DNA of 64,000 nucleotides from Catalinimonas alkaloidigena (GTDB lineage Bacteria; Bacteroidota; Bacteroidia; Cytophagales; Flexibacteraceae): NCBI RefSeq assembly GCF_900100765.1, contig NZ_FNFO01000013.1, positions 62,001 to 126,000 of the forward strand, read 5' to 3'. Shown piece by piece: positions 8,933 to 17,744 of this stretch (position 1 is its first letter; each line of letters starts with the position of its first letter). The notes under the pieces were generated by a model. It saw only the letters and a program-made list of their open reading frames with translations, ran no database searches and was not told where the DNA came from. The position numbers and the translations under genes were made by a program.

Positions 8933-10300
8933 ATGCCAATCAATTACCACAGTACTAACCGACACCTGCCCAGCGGCACGTCCGAGCGTTTTCGGTTTGC
9001 CGAGGCGCTGGCACGCGGGCAAGCGCCCGACGGCGGGCTGCTGATGCCCGACCAAATTCCTACGCTTTCGCCCGAAACCCTCGAACGTTTGCGCGGTAAA
9101 CCTTACGCCGAAGTGGCGTTTGCCGTTTTGTATCCCTTCGTGGAAGGCGAAATCGAAGCCGAGCGGCTGCGGGCGCTGTTGTACGACGCTTACACGTTCG
9201 ACATTCCGGTGGAACCGCTGGGCGATCAGGTGTTGCTGGCGCGGCTCGACCAGGGGCCGACGGCCTCGTTCAAAGACTTTGCGGCCCGGGCCATGGCCCG
9301 CCTGATGAACGAATTTCGTCCGCCCGAGCAGCAGGTGACGGTATTGGTTGCTACCTCGGGCGATACGGGCAGCGCGGTAGGCGAAGCCTTTAAGGGCCTC
9401 GACGGGTTCCGTGTGGTCATTCTGTTCCCGGAACAGGAGGTCAGTGCGGTGCAGAAGCACCAGCTGGAGAGCATCGGGGGGAACGTGGTTGCCGTGTCGA
9501 TCGACGGCAAGTTCGACGACTGCCAGCGTTACGTTAAGGCGGCCTTTACCGATCCCGATCTGAAGGCGCTGGGCCTCACGTCGGCCAATTCGATCAACGT
9601 GGGGCGGGTGCTGCCGCAGGTCGTTTACTACGTGTACCTCTACTTGAAGGTAGCGGCGCCCGGCGAAACGCTCAACTTCTGCATTCCGTCGGGCAACTTG
9701 GGCAACTCGCTGGGCGGAGAAATTGCCCGGCGCATGGGCCTGCCCATCGGCACCATCCTCATCGCCACCAACCGCAACGACGCGTTGCCCAGCTTCCTGC
9801 AAAGCGGCGCGTATGCCAAAATAGACCCCTCGCGGGCGTGCCTGTCCAACGCCATGAACGTGGGCAATCCCAGCAACCTGGCGCGTTATTTTGACCTGTA
9901 CGGCGGTACGGTCGACAAAGACGGGGTGGTGCACCGGCAGCCGGATCTGGAACAGATGCGCCAGAATCTGAAGGGCGTCGCCGTGACCGACGAAGCCACC
10001 CGCGCGCGCATTCGCACCACGTACGACCAGTACGGCGTGGTGGTGGAGCCGCACGGTGCGGTAGGGTTGGAGGGGCTGGCGCAGGTGCCGCTGCCGGGAC
10101 GTACCATCTGTTTCGAGACGGCCCATCCTGCCAAATTTCCCGAAGTGGTCGAAGAGGTGCTCCGGCTTTCGCCCGCACCAACCCCGGCCCTGGAGGCCAT
10201 TCAGCACCGCACCGGAAAATCGGTGCCGCTGCCCAACGATTACAAACAGCTGAAGGCGTTTCTGCTCGCGTGGCAGGCCGCCGACACCACAGCGCTTTAA
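8933..10300 (+). CDS. thrC: Threonine synthase
   Basis: This 455-residue enzyme converts O-phosphohomoserine to threonine with pyridoxal phosphate. The PLP lysine is Lys114 in GPTASFKDFAAR. The VATSGDTGSAVGEAF stretch and the GNLGNSLGGEIARRMGLP segment form the phosphate-binding and substrate loops, and the length is typical. The N-terminal segment resembles threonine synthases of the long class. The ATG at 8933 was chosen because it follows a good promoter and begins the conserved N-terminus; the frame upstream has no family similarity. Homoserine kinase (thrB) follows after 142 bases, so the last two steps of threonine synthesis are neighbours. Aspartokinase/homoserine dehydrogenase is not in the window. 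Confidence 0.94.
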   Translation: MPINYHSTNRHLPSGTSERFRFAEALARGQAPDGGLLMPDQIPTLSPETLERLRGKPYAEVAFAVLYPFVEGEIEAERLRALLYDAYTFDIPVEPLGDQVLLARLDQGPTASFKDFAARAMARLMNEFRPPEQQVTVLVATSGDTGSAVGEAFKGLDGFRVVILFPEQEVSAVQKHQLESIGGNVVAVSIDGKFDDCQRYVKAAFTDPDLKALGLTSANSINVGRVLPQVVYYVYLYLKVAAPGETLNFCIPSGNLGNSLGGEIARRMGLPIGTILIATNRNDALPSFLQSGAYAKIDPSRACLSNAMNVGNPSNLARYFDLYGGTVDKDGVVHRQPDLEQMRQNLKGVAVTDEATRARIRTTYDQYGVVVEPHGAVGLEGLAQVPLPGRTICFETAHPAKFPEVVEEVLRLSPAPTPALEAIQHRTGKSVPLPNDYKQLKAFLLAWQAADTTAL

Positions 10301-10319
10301 GACTTCGAAACGGTGGCGC

Positions 10320-10333
10320 GGGGCCATGGCCCC
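10320..10333. repeat. 14-bp perfect palindrome in the thrC-thrB gap
   Basis: GGGGCCATGGCCCC is its own reverse complement, 19 bases after the thrC stop. There is no loop and no T-run, so it is not a standard terminator; its function is unknown. Confidence 0.5.
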
Positions 10334-10442
10334 GGGAGAACACCGCAGGCAATCGGTCGGTACCATCCGGCCCGGATGTGCCTGGTAGTCACCACGCCCC
10401 GTGTTTCAATAACCTCAACAAACGTCTATCCTAGCGTACGAT

Positions 10443-11375
10443 ATGGAATGGATTAAAGTATTTGCCCCGGCGACCATCGGCAACATCGGCCCTGGGTTCG
10501 ATGTATTGGGCCTGTCGGTCAAGTACGTGGGCGATACCCTCGAAGCCCGCAAAATTGAAGAAGGCATCGTCATCAGCGAGATCGAATCGGACATGCCGTT
10601 GTCGACCGATCCGGAAAAAAATACCGCGGGCATTGCGGCGGCCGAAGTCCTGAAAATCCTGAACATCACGGGAGGCGTGGAGCTGAAAATCAAAAAAGGC
10701 ATGCCCTCCGGCTCGGGGCTGGGCTCGAGTGCGGCTTCGGCGGCGGCGGCGGCGTTTGCCACCAACTACCTGTACGGCGATCAGCTGACGCGCGAAGAGT
10801 TGATTTTGCCCGCTACGCGTGCGGAAGCATTTGTGTCCGGGGCCTTCTTTGCCGACAACACCGCCCCGTGTTTGCTGGGTGGCGCTACCCTGACGCGCTC
10901 CTGCATGCCGCTGGACGTGACCAAGATCGGCTCCATCTCCAACCTCCTGATCGTGTTGGTGACGCCCGACATCGTGGTGCTGACCAAAGAGGCTCGCGAC
11001 ATTCTGCCGACGCAGGTCGACATGAAAGACTTTATCTACAACATGGCCAATTCGTGTCTGATCACCGCGGCTTTTGCCAAGGACGATTACGGCCTGTTTG
11101 CCCGCAGCCTGAACGACGCGATTGTGGAACCGGCCCGCTCCAAGCTGATCGCCGGCTACGACGACGTGAAAGCCAATGCCCTGCGCGCCGGGGCCGACGG
11201 CGTGGCCATTTCGGGTTCGGGGCCGACGGTTTTCGCCATTACCAACGATCCACGGAAAGTACGCTTCATTCAGGACGCCATGGTGCGCACCTTCCGGATG
11301 CACGGGGTTGAGTCGACGAGCGTCATCACAGAAGTCGATAACGACGGTACCCGGCTGGTAGACGAGGAGTCGTAA
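10443..11375 (+). CDS. thrB: Homoserine kinase
   Basis: This 310-residue GHMP-superfamily kinase phosphorylates L-homoserine with ATP, supplying the substrate of ThrC. The N-terminal FAPATIGNIGPGFDVLGL motif, the ATP-binding loop MPSGSGLGSSAASA (about 87-100) and the C-terminal GVAISGSGPTVFAI motif are all intact. Length and start agree with the family. It follows thrC on the same strand, the reverse of the common thrA-thrB-thrC order. The 142-base gap lacks a clear promoter, so co-transcription is likely but unproven. Confidence 0.94.
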   Translation: MEWIKVFAPATIGNIGPGFDVLGLSVKYVGDTLEARKIEEGIVISEIESDMPLSTDPEKNTAGIAAAEVLKILNITGGVELKIKKGMPSGSGLGSSAASAAAAAFATNYLYGDQLTREELILPATRAEAFVSGAFFADNTAPCLLGGATLTRSCMPLDVTKIGSISNLLIVLVTPDIVVLTKEARDILPTQVDMKDFIYNMANSCLITAAFAKDDYGLFARSLNDAIVEPARSKLIAGYDDVKANALRAGADGVAISGSGPTVFAITNDPRKVRFIQDAMVRTFRMHGVESTSVITEVDNDGTRLVDEES

Positions 11376-11501
11376 TTTGTCGTCGAACCAGGGGCTTTGC
11401 TTCGGTGTTGCGAGCAACCCGGGGCGGAGTGAACTGTGCATCGGCAATCCATAGGATTTCCCGGATGCGGGGTATGATCCTGGGAAGAATCTGCGTCATA
11501 A

Positions 11502-11532
11502 TTTGGATGGCTTGAGGAGGATGCTATCTTTG
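11502..11532 (+). promoter_or_regulatory. Strong Bacteroidota promoter of the DUF937-like gene
   Basis: TTTG at 11502-11505 is followed after 19 bases by TATCTTTG at 11525-11532, a full match to TTTG-N19-TAnnTTTG. The frame's first ATG at 11503 lies inside it, so translation must begin downstream. Confidence 0.75.
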
Positions 11533-11574
11533 ACGCGCTTATTCAAACCATTGCTCACCTTAAAGAATACATCG

Positions 11575-12060
11575 ATGTTGAATGATCTGATAGGTTCTAT
11601 TAAAGGACAACTGGCAGGACAACTGGCTCAACAAACCGGCCTCACGGCCGATAAAGCCGACGATGCCGCCGAACTCGCCAAAGACAACGTGATTTCGCAA
11701 CTGGGCAGCCAGGCGAAGCAGGGGAATCTGGGCGGGTTGCTCGACTTGTTCAAGCAGGGCTCGGCTCCGGCCGGAAACCCCATTATCAATTCCATGATCG
11801 GCGGCTATGTGACCGATCTGGTCAGCAAACTGGGCGTTCCGCAGGGCATCGCGCAACAAGTCGCCAACTTTGCCATCCCGTTCATCATGAACCACGTGCT
11901 CGGCAAAACTCCCAACGGCGATCAGATGGACCAGGGTGCCCTGGGCAACCTGCTGGGCGGCGACCTGCTCAAAGGGGCGGCCGGGCAGATTCTGGGCGGC
12001 CTCGGTGGCAACAAAGGAGGAGGCAATCCTCTGGGCGGTCTGGGTGGTCTGTTCAAATAG
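11575..12060 (+). CDS. DUF937/YidB-like helical protein
   Basis: This 161-residue protein starts MLNDLIGSIKGQLAGQLAQQTG and ends in a glycine-rich tail with GGLGGNKGGGNPLGG and GLGGLFK. The amphipathic helices with NLGGLLDLF and NSMIGGYVTDLVSKLGVP recall the DUF937 (YidB-like) family, whose function is unknown. There is no signal peptide or membrane segment. The start at 11575 is chosen because a strong promoter ends at 11532, leaving a leader of about 35 bases. The flanking genes give no functional hint. Confidence 0.75.
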   Translation: MLNDLIGSIKGQLAGQLAQQTGLTADKADDAAELAKDNVISQLGSQAKQGNLGGLLDLFKQGSAPAGNPIINSMIGGYVTDLVSKLGVPQGIAQQVANFAIPFIMNHVLGKTPNGDQMDQGALGNLLGGDLLKGAAGQILGGLGGNKGGGNPLGGLGGLFK

Positions 12061-12153
12061 ACCAACGCCGCAAGGAAGCAGCCCTTGGGCGACCGCTCCT
12101 GTGAGATGTTGACTTTTTAGTTCTATCATTATACCCAAAAACCATCATTACTC

Positions 12154-12561
12154 ATGTCTAAACCCGTCAGCGAAATCGAGGGCATTGGTCCGGCTATGGC
12201 AGAAAAGCTTGCGAAGGCCAACATCAAAACTGTGGAAGGTCTGCTGGACAAATGCGGATCGGCCAAAGGCCGTAAAGAAGTAGCCGAACTCAGCGGGATT
12301 GACGCAAAGAAATTGCTTGACTTTGCCAACATGGCTGACCTGTTCCGCATCAACGGCGTCGGCAAGCAGTTTGCCGAACTACTGAAAGCCGCCGGTGTGG
12401 ATACCGTGAAGGAACTGGGCACCCGCAAACCCGAGAACCTCCACGCCAAACTGGTAGAAGTGAACGAACAGAAAAAGCTCGCCAAATCGGTGCCGGCGCT
12501 GAGCCGCGTGCAGGCCTTTGTGGAAGAAGCCAAGACCATGGACGCCATGGTGACGCACTGA
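12154..12561 (+). CDS. Helix-hairpin-helix (DUF4332-like) protein
   Basis: This 135-residue protein consists of two helix-hairpin-helix-like units, IEGIGPAMAEKLAKANIKTVEGLL at about 8-31 and FRINGVGKQFAELLKAAGVDTVKEL at about 67-91. The IxGIGPxxAEKL pattern is typical of DUF4332 proteins, which resemble the DNA-binding tips of polymerases and ligases. A role in non-specific DNA binding is possible, but no function is established for the family. It has no signal peptide. A good terminator follows 20 bases after the stop, so it ends a transcription unit before parC. Confidence 0.8.
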   Translation: MSKPVSEIEGIGPAMAEKLAKANIKTVEGLLDKCGSAKGRKEVAELSGIDAKKLLDFANMADLFRINGVGKQFAELLKAAGVDTVKELGTRKPENLHAKLVEVNEQKKLAKSVPALSRVQAFVEEAKTMDAMVTH

Positions 12562-12581
12562 GCCCTTGTTACTTTCTTTGT

Positions 12582-12611
12582 AAAAAGCACCGTCTGTCAC
12601 GGTGCTTTTTT
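12582..12611 (+). terminator. Rho-independent terminator
   Basis: An 11-bp stem (AAAAAGCACCG paired with CGGTGCTTTTT) with a 7-base loop ends in a T run, directly after the helix-hairpin-helix gene. Confidence 0.85.
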
Positions 12612-12710
12612 GCGTTAGAGGCGAGCTGAACCCCGGACGCGTTTCTGGTGTTTGGTTCGTGGAACACGAGCCCGAAAACTGCCCATATTCTTAGAATTGC
12701 GCGATTCCGC

Positions 12711-12741
12711 TTGTGGAACTCCTGAAATGGCCTTACCTTTG
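12711..12741 (+). promoter_or_regulatory. Candidate promoter overlapping the 5' end of parC
   Basis: TTG at 12711-12713, a 20-base spacer and TACCTTTG at 12734-12741 match the Bacteroidota consensus. The -7 box lies inside the first codons of the parC frame if the ATG at 12727 is the start. Either the match is accidental or translation starts downstream, for example at the TTG at 12775, which follows an A-rich leader. Confidence 0.5.
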
Positions 12742-15393
12742 AAGAGTAAAACAAACCAAAACGAACCAAATTCCTTGGAAGATTCTCAACACCTCCCTTC
12801 GCAGAACGGACAGTCGGCCAATGGGCAAAGCAACGGTCAGGCGGATGGATTCGATGCCGATGAGAAAATCACGGACATCGTTCCGCTCTCCGGGTTATAC
12901 GAAAACTGGTTTCTGGATTATGCCTCGTACGTAATCCTGGAGCGGGCCGTGCCGGGCATTGGCGACGGCATGAAACCCGTACAGCGCCGTATTCTGCACG
13001 CCATGAAGGAGATGGACGACGGGCGGTTCAACAAAGTGGCCAACGTCATCGGGCAAACCATGCAATACCACCCGCACGGTGATGCTTCGATTGGCGACGC
13101 CATTGTGAACCTGGGGCAGAAGGATTTGTTGATCGAAACCCAGGGAAACTGGGGGGATGTGCGGACCGGCGACAGCGCGGCGGCCCCCCGGTACATCGAA
13201 GCGCGCCTCTCCAAGTTTGCCCACGATGTGCTGTTCAGCCCCAAGATTACCGAATGGCAGGCCTCGTACGACGGACGGAAGCGCGAGCCGGTTTCGTTGC
13301 CCGCCAAGTTTCCGCTGCTGCTGGCCCAGGGGGTGGAAGGCATCGCGGTCGGCTTGTCGACCAAGATCATGCCGCACAACTTCTGCGAACTGTGCGAAGC
13401 CTCGATTCAGGTGCTGAAAGGCAAACCCACCGACGTGTTGCCCGACTTCCCGACCGGCGGCACCGTCGACGTCAGCCAGTACAACGGTGGTCAGAAGGGC
13501 GGGCGCATCCGGGTGCGTGCCCGGATCGAATCCTACGACCGCAAGACGCTCGTGATCCGCGACATTCCTTACGGCACCACCACCACCAACCTGATCGATT
13601 CCATCATCAAGGCCAACGACAAAGGAAAGATCAAAGTCAAGCGCGTGGTCGACAACACGGCGCAGGATGTGGAAATTCTCGTGTCGCTGGCGCCCGGCGT
13701 TTCGCCCGACGTCACCATCGACGCCCTCTACGCCTTCACCGATTGTGAAGTCTCCATTTCGCCCAACGCGTGCGTCATCGTCAACAACAAGCCGCAGTTT
13801 TTGTCGGTGAACGACATTCTGCGCATCAACGCCGACAACACCATGGAGCTGTTGCGGCGCGAACTGGAGATCCGACGCAGCGAACTGAAGGAGAAAATCC
13901 TGTTTGCCTCGCTCGAAAAGATCTTCATCGAAAACCGCATCTACCGGAAAATCGAAGAGTGCGAAACGTGGCCCGACGTGATCGCCACGATCGACAAAGG
14001 CCTGAAGCCCTATAAGAAGCAGTTCTACCGGGAAATTACCCAGGACGACATCGTGCGGCTGACTGAAATCCGCATCAAGCGCATCTCGAAATACGATTCG
14101 TTCAAAGCCGACGAGCTGATGCGCGACCTGCAGACTGAACTGGACGAAGTAGAAAACAACCTGGCCAACCTGCGCGACTTCACGATCCTGTTCTTCAAGC
14201 AATTGCTGAAAAAATACGGGGCGGGGCGCGAGCGCAAAACGGAGATCCGGCAGTTCGATACCATTCAGGCGGCCGTGGTGGCGGTCAACAACCAGAAGCT
14301 TTATGTGAACCGGAAGGAAGGGTTCGTGGGCTATGGCCTGAAAAAAGACGAATTTGTCTGCGACTGTTCCGACCTGGACGACATCATCGTGATGCGCAAG
14401 GACGGCACCATGCAGGTGAGCAAGGTGGCCGAAAAGACCTTCGTGGGCAAGGACATTCTGTACGTGGGTGTGTTCAAACGCAACGACGAACGCATGGTCT
14501 ACAACATGGCCTACCTGGACGGGGGCACCGGCCGCACCATGGTGAAACGATTCCAGGTGCTGGGCGTGACGCGCGACCGGGAGTACAACCTGATCAGCGA
14601 TGCCAAGGGCTCGCGCGTGACGTACCTGTCGGCCAATCCGAACGGCGAGGCGGAAATTGTTACCGCGTACCTGACGCAGGGCTCGACCGCCCGCAAGAAA
14701 TCGTTTGAGTTCGACTTTGCGACCATCGACATCAAAAACCGGAACTCGCGCGGCAACCTGCTGACCAAGTATCCGGTGCGACGGCTGCAACTGAAACAGG
14801 CCGGTTCTTCGACCCTGGGCGGGCTGGAGATCTGGTACGACCCGACCGTAGGGCGACTCAATACCGAAGAGCGCGGCTACTACGTGGGCGAATTCGAAGG
14901 CGAAGACCGCATTCTGGTCGTTCACAAAGACGGCAGCTACGAACTGACGACCTACGAACTGACCAACCGCTACGAACCCGATAGTGTCGGTGTCCTGGAG
15001 AAATTCGAGCCGGAAGGGGTGGTAACGGCCGTGTATTACGAAGGCAAACAGAAAGCCTATTACGTGAAGCGGTTCAACATCGAGACGTCGTCGATCAACA
15101 AGCGGTTCCTCTTCCTGCCCGATTCGCGCGGCACGAAGCTCATCTTGGCCACCACCGACCAACAGGCGCAACTGGAGGTGACCTACAAGAAAGACAAAAA
15201 GTCGCCGGTGGAAACAACGCAGTACGATTTCGACATGCTGGTCGACGTCAAAGGCTGGAAGGCCCTGGGAAATCGCCTGACCAACTTCGATGTCAGCAAG
15301 GTCAAACTACTGGCGTCGGACCCCGAACAGGACATCGAGAAGGTGGTGGAGAACGGCCGCATCAAGAGCAAAAGTCAGCTCGGCATTTTCTGA
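12727..15393 (+). CDS. parC: DNA topoisomerase IV subunit A
   Basis: This roughly 888-residue protein is the cleavage subunit of topoisomerase IV, which decatenates daughter chromosomes. The stretch YENWFLDYASYVILERAVPG, the QYHPHGDASIGDA region and Tyr156 in SAAAPRYIEARLSKF (the tyrosine that attacks DNA) identify the breakage-reunion domain. VEGIAVGLSTKIMPHN and later repeats of the C-terminal beta-pinwheel follow. Sequence and length fit ParC of Bacteroidota rather than GyrA. The N-terminal 50 residues are low-complexity (Gln/Asn/Ser-rich) and family-poor, so the exact start is uncertain: ATG at 12727 is listed, but a promoter match overlaps it. No parE is adjacent. A bidirectional terminator follows. 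Confidence 0.95.
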   Translation: MALPLKSKTNQNEPNSLEDSQHLPSQNGQSANGQSNGQADGFDADEKITDIVPLSGLYENWFLDYASYVILERAVPGIGDGMKPVQRRILHAMKEMDDGRFNKVANVIGQTMQYHPHGDASIGDAIVNLGQKDLLIETQGNWGDVRTGDSAAAPRYIEARLSKFAHDVLFSPKITEWQASYDGRKREPVSLPAKFPLLLAQGVEGIAVGLSTKIMPHNFCELCEASIQVLKGKPTDVLPDFPTGGTVDVSQYNGGQKGGRIRVRARIESYDRKTLVIRDIPYGTTTTNLIDSIIKANDKGKIKVKRVVDNTAQDVEILVSLAPGVSPDVTIDALYAFTDCEVSISPNACVIVNNKPQFLSVNDILRINADNTMELLRRELEIRRSELKEKILFASLEKIFIENRIYRKIEECETWPDVIATIDKGLKPYKKQFYREITQDDIVRLTEIRIKRISKYDSFKADELMRDLQTELDEVENNLANLRDFTILFFKQLLKKYGAGRERKTEIRQFDTIQAAVVAVNNQKLYVNRKEGFVGYGLKKDEFVCDCSDLDDIIVMRKDGTMQVSKVAEKTFVGKDILYVGVFKRNDERMVYNMAYLDGGTGRTMVKRFQVLGVTRDREYNLISDAKGSRVTYLSANPNGEAEIVTAYLTQGSTARKKSFEFDFATIDIKNRNSRGNLLTKYPVRRLQLKQAGSSTLGGLEIWYDPTVGRLNTEERGYYVGEFEGEDRILVVHKDGSYELTTYELTNRYEPDSVGVLEKFEPEGVVTAVYYEGKQKAYYVKRFNIETSSINKRFLFLPDSRGTKLILATTDQQAQLEVTYKKDKKSPVETTQYDFDMLVDVKGWKALGNRLTNFDVSKVKLLASDPEQDIEKVVENGRIKSKSQLGIF

Positions 15394-15403
15394 CGAAGCC
15401 GAA

Positions 15404-15448
15404 GTTCATAAAAAAAGCCCGCTGCACGCAGCGGGCTTTTTTATGAAC
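15404..15448. terminator. Bidirectional terminator between parC and the T9SS repeat gene
   Basis: The core stem GCCCGCTGC/GCAGCGGGC is flanked by A and T runs on both sides and extends with GTTCAT/ATGAAC. It can terminate parC rightwards and the leftward T9SS gene ending at 15458. Confidence 0.88.
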
Positions 15449-15457
15449 AGCTCACCC

Positions 15458-17146
15458 TTATTCGACAACAAGCTTGCGGGTCGCCCGGCCTTGCGGTGTT
15501 TGTAACTCGAGGAGGTAAATCCCCGCCGGTACGGTGTGCAGAAGCAGCTGACTTTCGTGCGCCTGCAACGTGGTTTCCTGCATCAGCATGCCGGTAAGCG
15601 TAAAGAGCCGGACCCGGGCCTCGTGTGTGCCGGTCGGCAACGTGAGAGAAACCTGCCCGCGCGTCGGGTTGGGGTAAAGCCGCCAGGTGTCGGCAGCCAG
15701 CAGGGACGGGGCGGCCGTGGGGGTACCGTAGTAGTAACGGGTCCGGCTGTACAGAAACCACTGGTAGCCGTCCCAGTAATAGTAATTGATGTAGAGGAGG
15801 TTGCCCAGAGGGTTGTACAGGTATTCGTACCGCTCTTGTTCGACCCACTGGTAATCTGCAGCGCTCGTGGCGCGCAGCACCGGCGAGGAGGGAGACGCCG
15901 GGAGGTGCGCAGTCGTGGGGGTATCGGTGCTGAGGGCTGCGTAGACCATATAACTAGCAATCTGTCCGTCGGCCTGGTAAGTATACACCTCGCGGCTGTA
16001 GGGCACAAAAGAAGTCGTCGCATAATCCCAGCCGTAATAAAAGGTCTGCACCAGCAGTTGCCCGGTCGGCGCGTTAACCCACTCGTACTTCCATTGCCCG
16101 ATCCACTCGCCGGTGGTGGTGTACCACGAGTAATCCGCCCAGGAGGTCAGGTACCCCCAGGCATCGTAGGTGATTTCATCTTTGTAGTAGTAATACCACT
16201 TGGACGTCATGGTGTCGAACAGCGAAGCCACGATCAGCGTCAGAGCACCTGCCTCGTTGTACGCATACTCCTCTTTGCTTTGTGGCATCCACCCCGCGAA
16301 ATAGTCCCAGGAAGCGTAGGTCATTACGCTGACCAGCCCCCGGTCGTTGTATGCGTATGCGTACTGACTGTAGGGCGTCTCGCTGTAGTAGTCACTGTAG
16401 TAGATGGTCTCCAGCGTATCCTGCCCCAACGCGTTGGTGGTGTATTCCCATCGGTAGTAGGCATAGTCCAGCCATTCGCTGTCGTAGCTGTCCCAAAAGC
16501 TGTACTCTAGTAGGGTCAACTGGCCGGCGTCGTTGTAAGTGTAGTCGTACCGATAGTTGGGAGCCCACGCGGTGCCGTCCCAGTAGGAGTAGGTTTCGGT
16601 AGCGGTTTGCCCCAGTGCCGTGTAGGTGTACTCGTACCGGGTATAGCCGATCCACTGGTCATCGTAGCCGCTTCCGGTGTAGTAGGCATCCAGCGTTAAG
16701 CGCCCCCAGTCGTCGTAGTCGTACTCATATTTGTAGTAAGCCACCCATACCTCCGAATACGGGTCCCAATTGTAGAATTCATCCAGAATCAGGTAGCCCC
16801 GCGCATCGTAGGCGAAGATTTCTTTGGACGAAAGAACGCTGTCGGTCGAACTGTAGAACGAATAAGTCAGGGCACTGTCGGTGCGGGCGGCGGCCGCCAG
16901 GGCGTGGGTCGGGCGACTGTGTGTGTGCGGGAGCGTCGGTTGGGTACGCTGGGGGGTACGTCGCGTCTCCTGCGGATGCTGTAGTTTTTGTAAGATGGGT
17001 TTGGCGTGCGGCGATTCCGGGAGCAGCGCCAGGGTAGAAGCGGCAGAACGTTCGCCGTTAGGAGGGAGCGGCTGAACACGCGATTGTGCGACGATCGGGC
17101 GGGCGATGGTCAAGGCCAGCAAGATCACGGGTAAAAGTTTGTACAT
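15458..17146 (-). CDS. Secreted Tyr/Trp-rich repeat protein with T9SS type A sorting domain (paralog 1)
   Basis: This 562-residue protein begins with a signal peptide (MYKLLPVILLALTIARPIVA). From about residue 95 to 440 it repeats a unit of roughly 40 residues of the form Y-x-Y-(D/N)-x-x-G-x-L-T-x-x-x-Y-x-x-W-D-x(5)-W, recalling YD/RHS-type beta hairpins. The last 75 residues form a type IX secretion sorting domain (LYPNPTRGQVSL, GIYLLELQTPQGRATRKLVVE). The protein should be exported and attached to or released from the cell surface. It is the first of three consecutive paralogs on this strand (next at 17418 and 19275), but its tail is clearly diverged from the other two. No enzymatic motif is visible; adhesion or matrix binding is a guess. 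Confidence 0.85.
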   Translation of the reverse strand: MYKLLPVILLALTIARPIVAQSRVQPLPPNGERSAASTLALLPESPHAKPILQKLQHPQETRRTPQRTQPTLPHTHSRPTHALAAAARTDSALTYSFYSSTDSVLSSKEIFAYDARGYLILDEFYNWDPYSEVWVAYYKYEYDYDDWGRLTLDAYYTGSGYDDQWIGYTRYEYTYTALGQTATETYSYWDGTAWAPNYRYDYTYNDAGQLTLLEYSFWDSYDSEWLDYAYYRWEYTTNALGQDTLETIYYSDYYSETPYSQYAYAYNDRGLVSVMTYASWDYFAGWMPQSKEEYAYNEAGALTLIVASLFDTMTSKWYYYYKDEITYDAWGYLTSWADYSWYTTTGEWIGQWKYEWVNAPTGQLLVQTFYYGWDYATTSFVPYSREVYTYQADGQIASYMVYAALSTDTPTTAHLPASPSSPVLRATSAADYQWVEQERYEYLYNPLGNLLYINYYYWDGYQWFLYSRTRYYYGTPTAAPSLLAADTWRLYPNPTRGQVSLTLPTGTHEARVRLFTLTGMLMQETTLQAHESQLLLHTVPAGIYLLELQTPQGRATRKLVVE

Positions 17147-17325
17147 GGGTATGAATGAGGAGTGAGGTTAGACTAATGTTTAGCAACGACATGGTAATGG
17201 GGACTGAATTTCTGCAAAAGGTAGGAAGAAGCCCGGTGGACTCCAATACTGATTCTTAAGGATTTTTTGCTCCTGATTGGATAAGAGCGTGTTGGTTAGA
17301 GGGGAAGAACAAAAAAGCACTAAAA

Positions 17326-17349
17326 AAAGGCCTCACATAGGAGGCCTTT
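17326..17349 (-). terminator. Terminator of the second T9SS repeat gene
   Basis: Read leftwards, the 9-bp stem AAAGGCCTC/GAGGCCTTT with a 6-base loop is followed by a run of Ts, 69 bases past the stop of the gene ending at 17418. Confidence 0.8.
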
Positions 17350-17417
17350 GGTGTAAAGTTGATCTTAGTTAAGAGGTTATTAGTCGATATATAGCTGATT
17401 TTTTGGAAAGTGAACCG

Positions 17418-17744
17418 TTATTCCACCACCACTTTCCGCGTGGCCCGTCCCTGCGGCGTTTGCAACTCGAGCAGGTAAATACCCGCTGCCAGGTTACGGA
17501 GCGCTAGCCGGTGCTGCTGCCCGGAAAACGCCTCGGTCTGCATCAGTTTCCCGGTCAGCGAGAAGAGGCGTACCTGTGCCTGCCGGATACCGTCGGGTAG
17601 CGAGATCGTCAGCACATCACGGGCGGGGTTGGGGTACGCTTGCCAGGTGTCAGCGGCGAGAAGAGAAGAAGAGGAGGTGACTTGATCGGAATAGTAGTAG
17701 TAGGTTTTGGTGTCGAGGGTCCAGGCATTGGCGGTTTCATTCCA
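17418..17744. repeat. 327-bp near-identical repeat, copy 1
   Basis: This 3' end of paralog 2 aligns without gaps to 19275-19601; reading them side by side I count about seven differences. Similarity stops abruptly at 17744. Confidence 0.9.
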
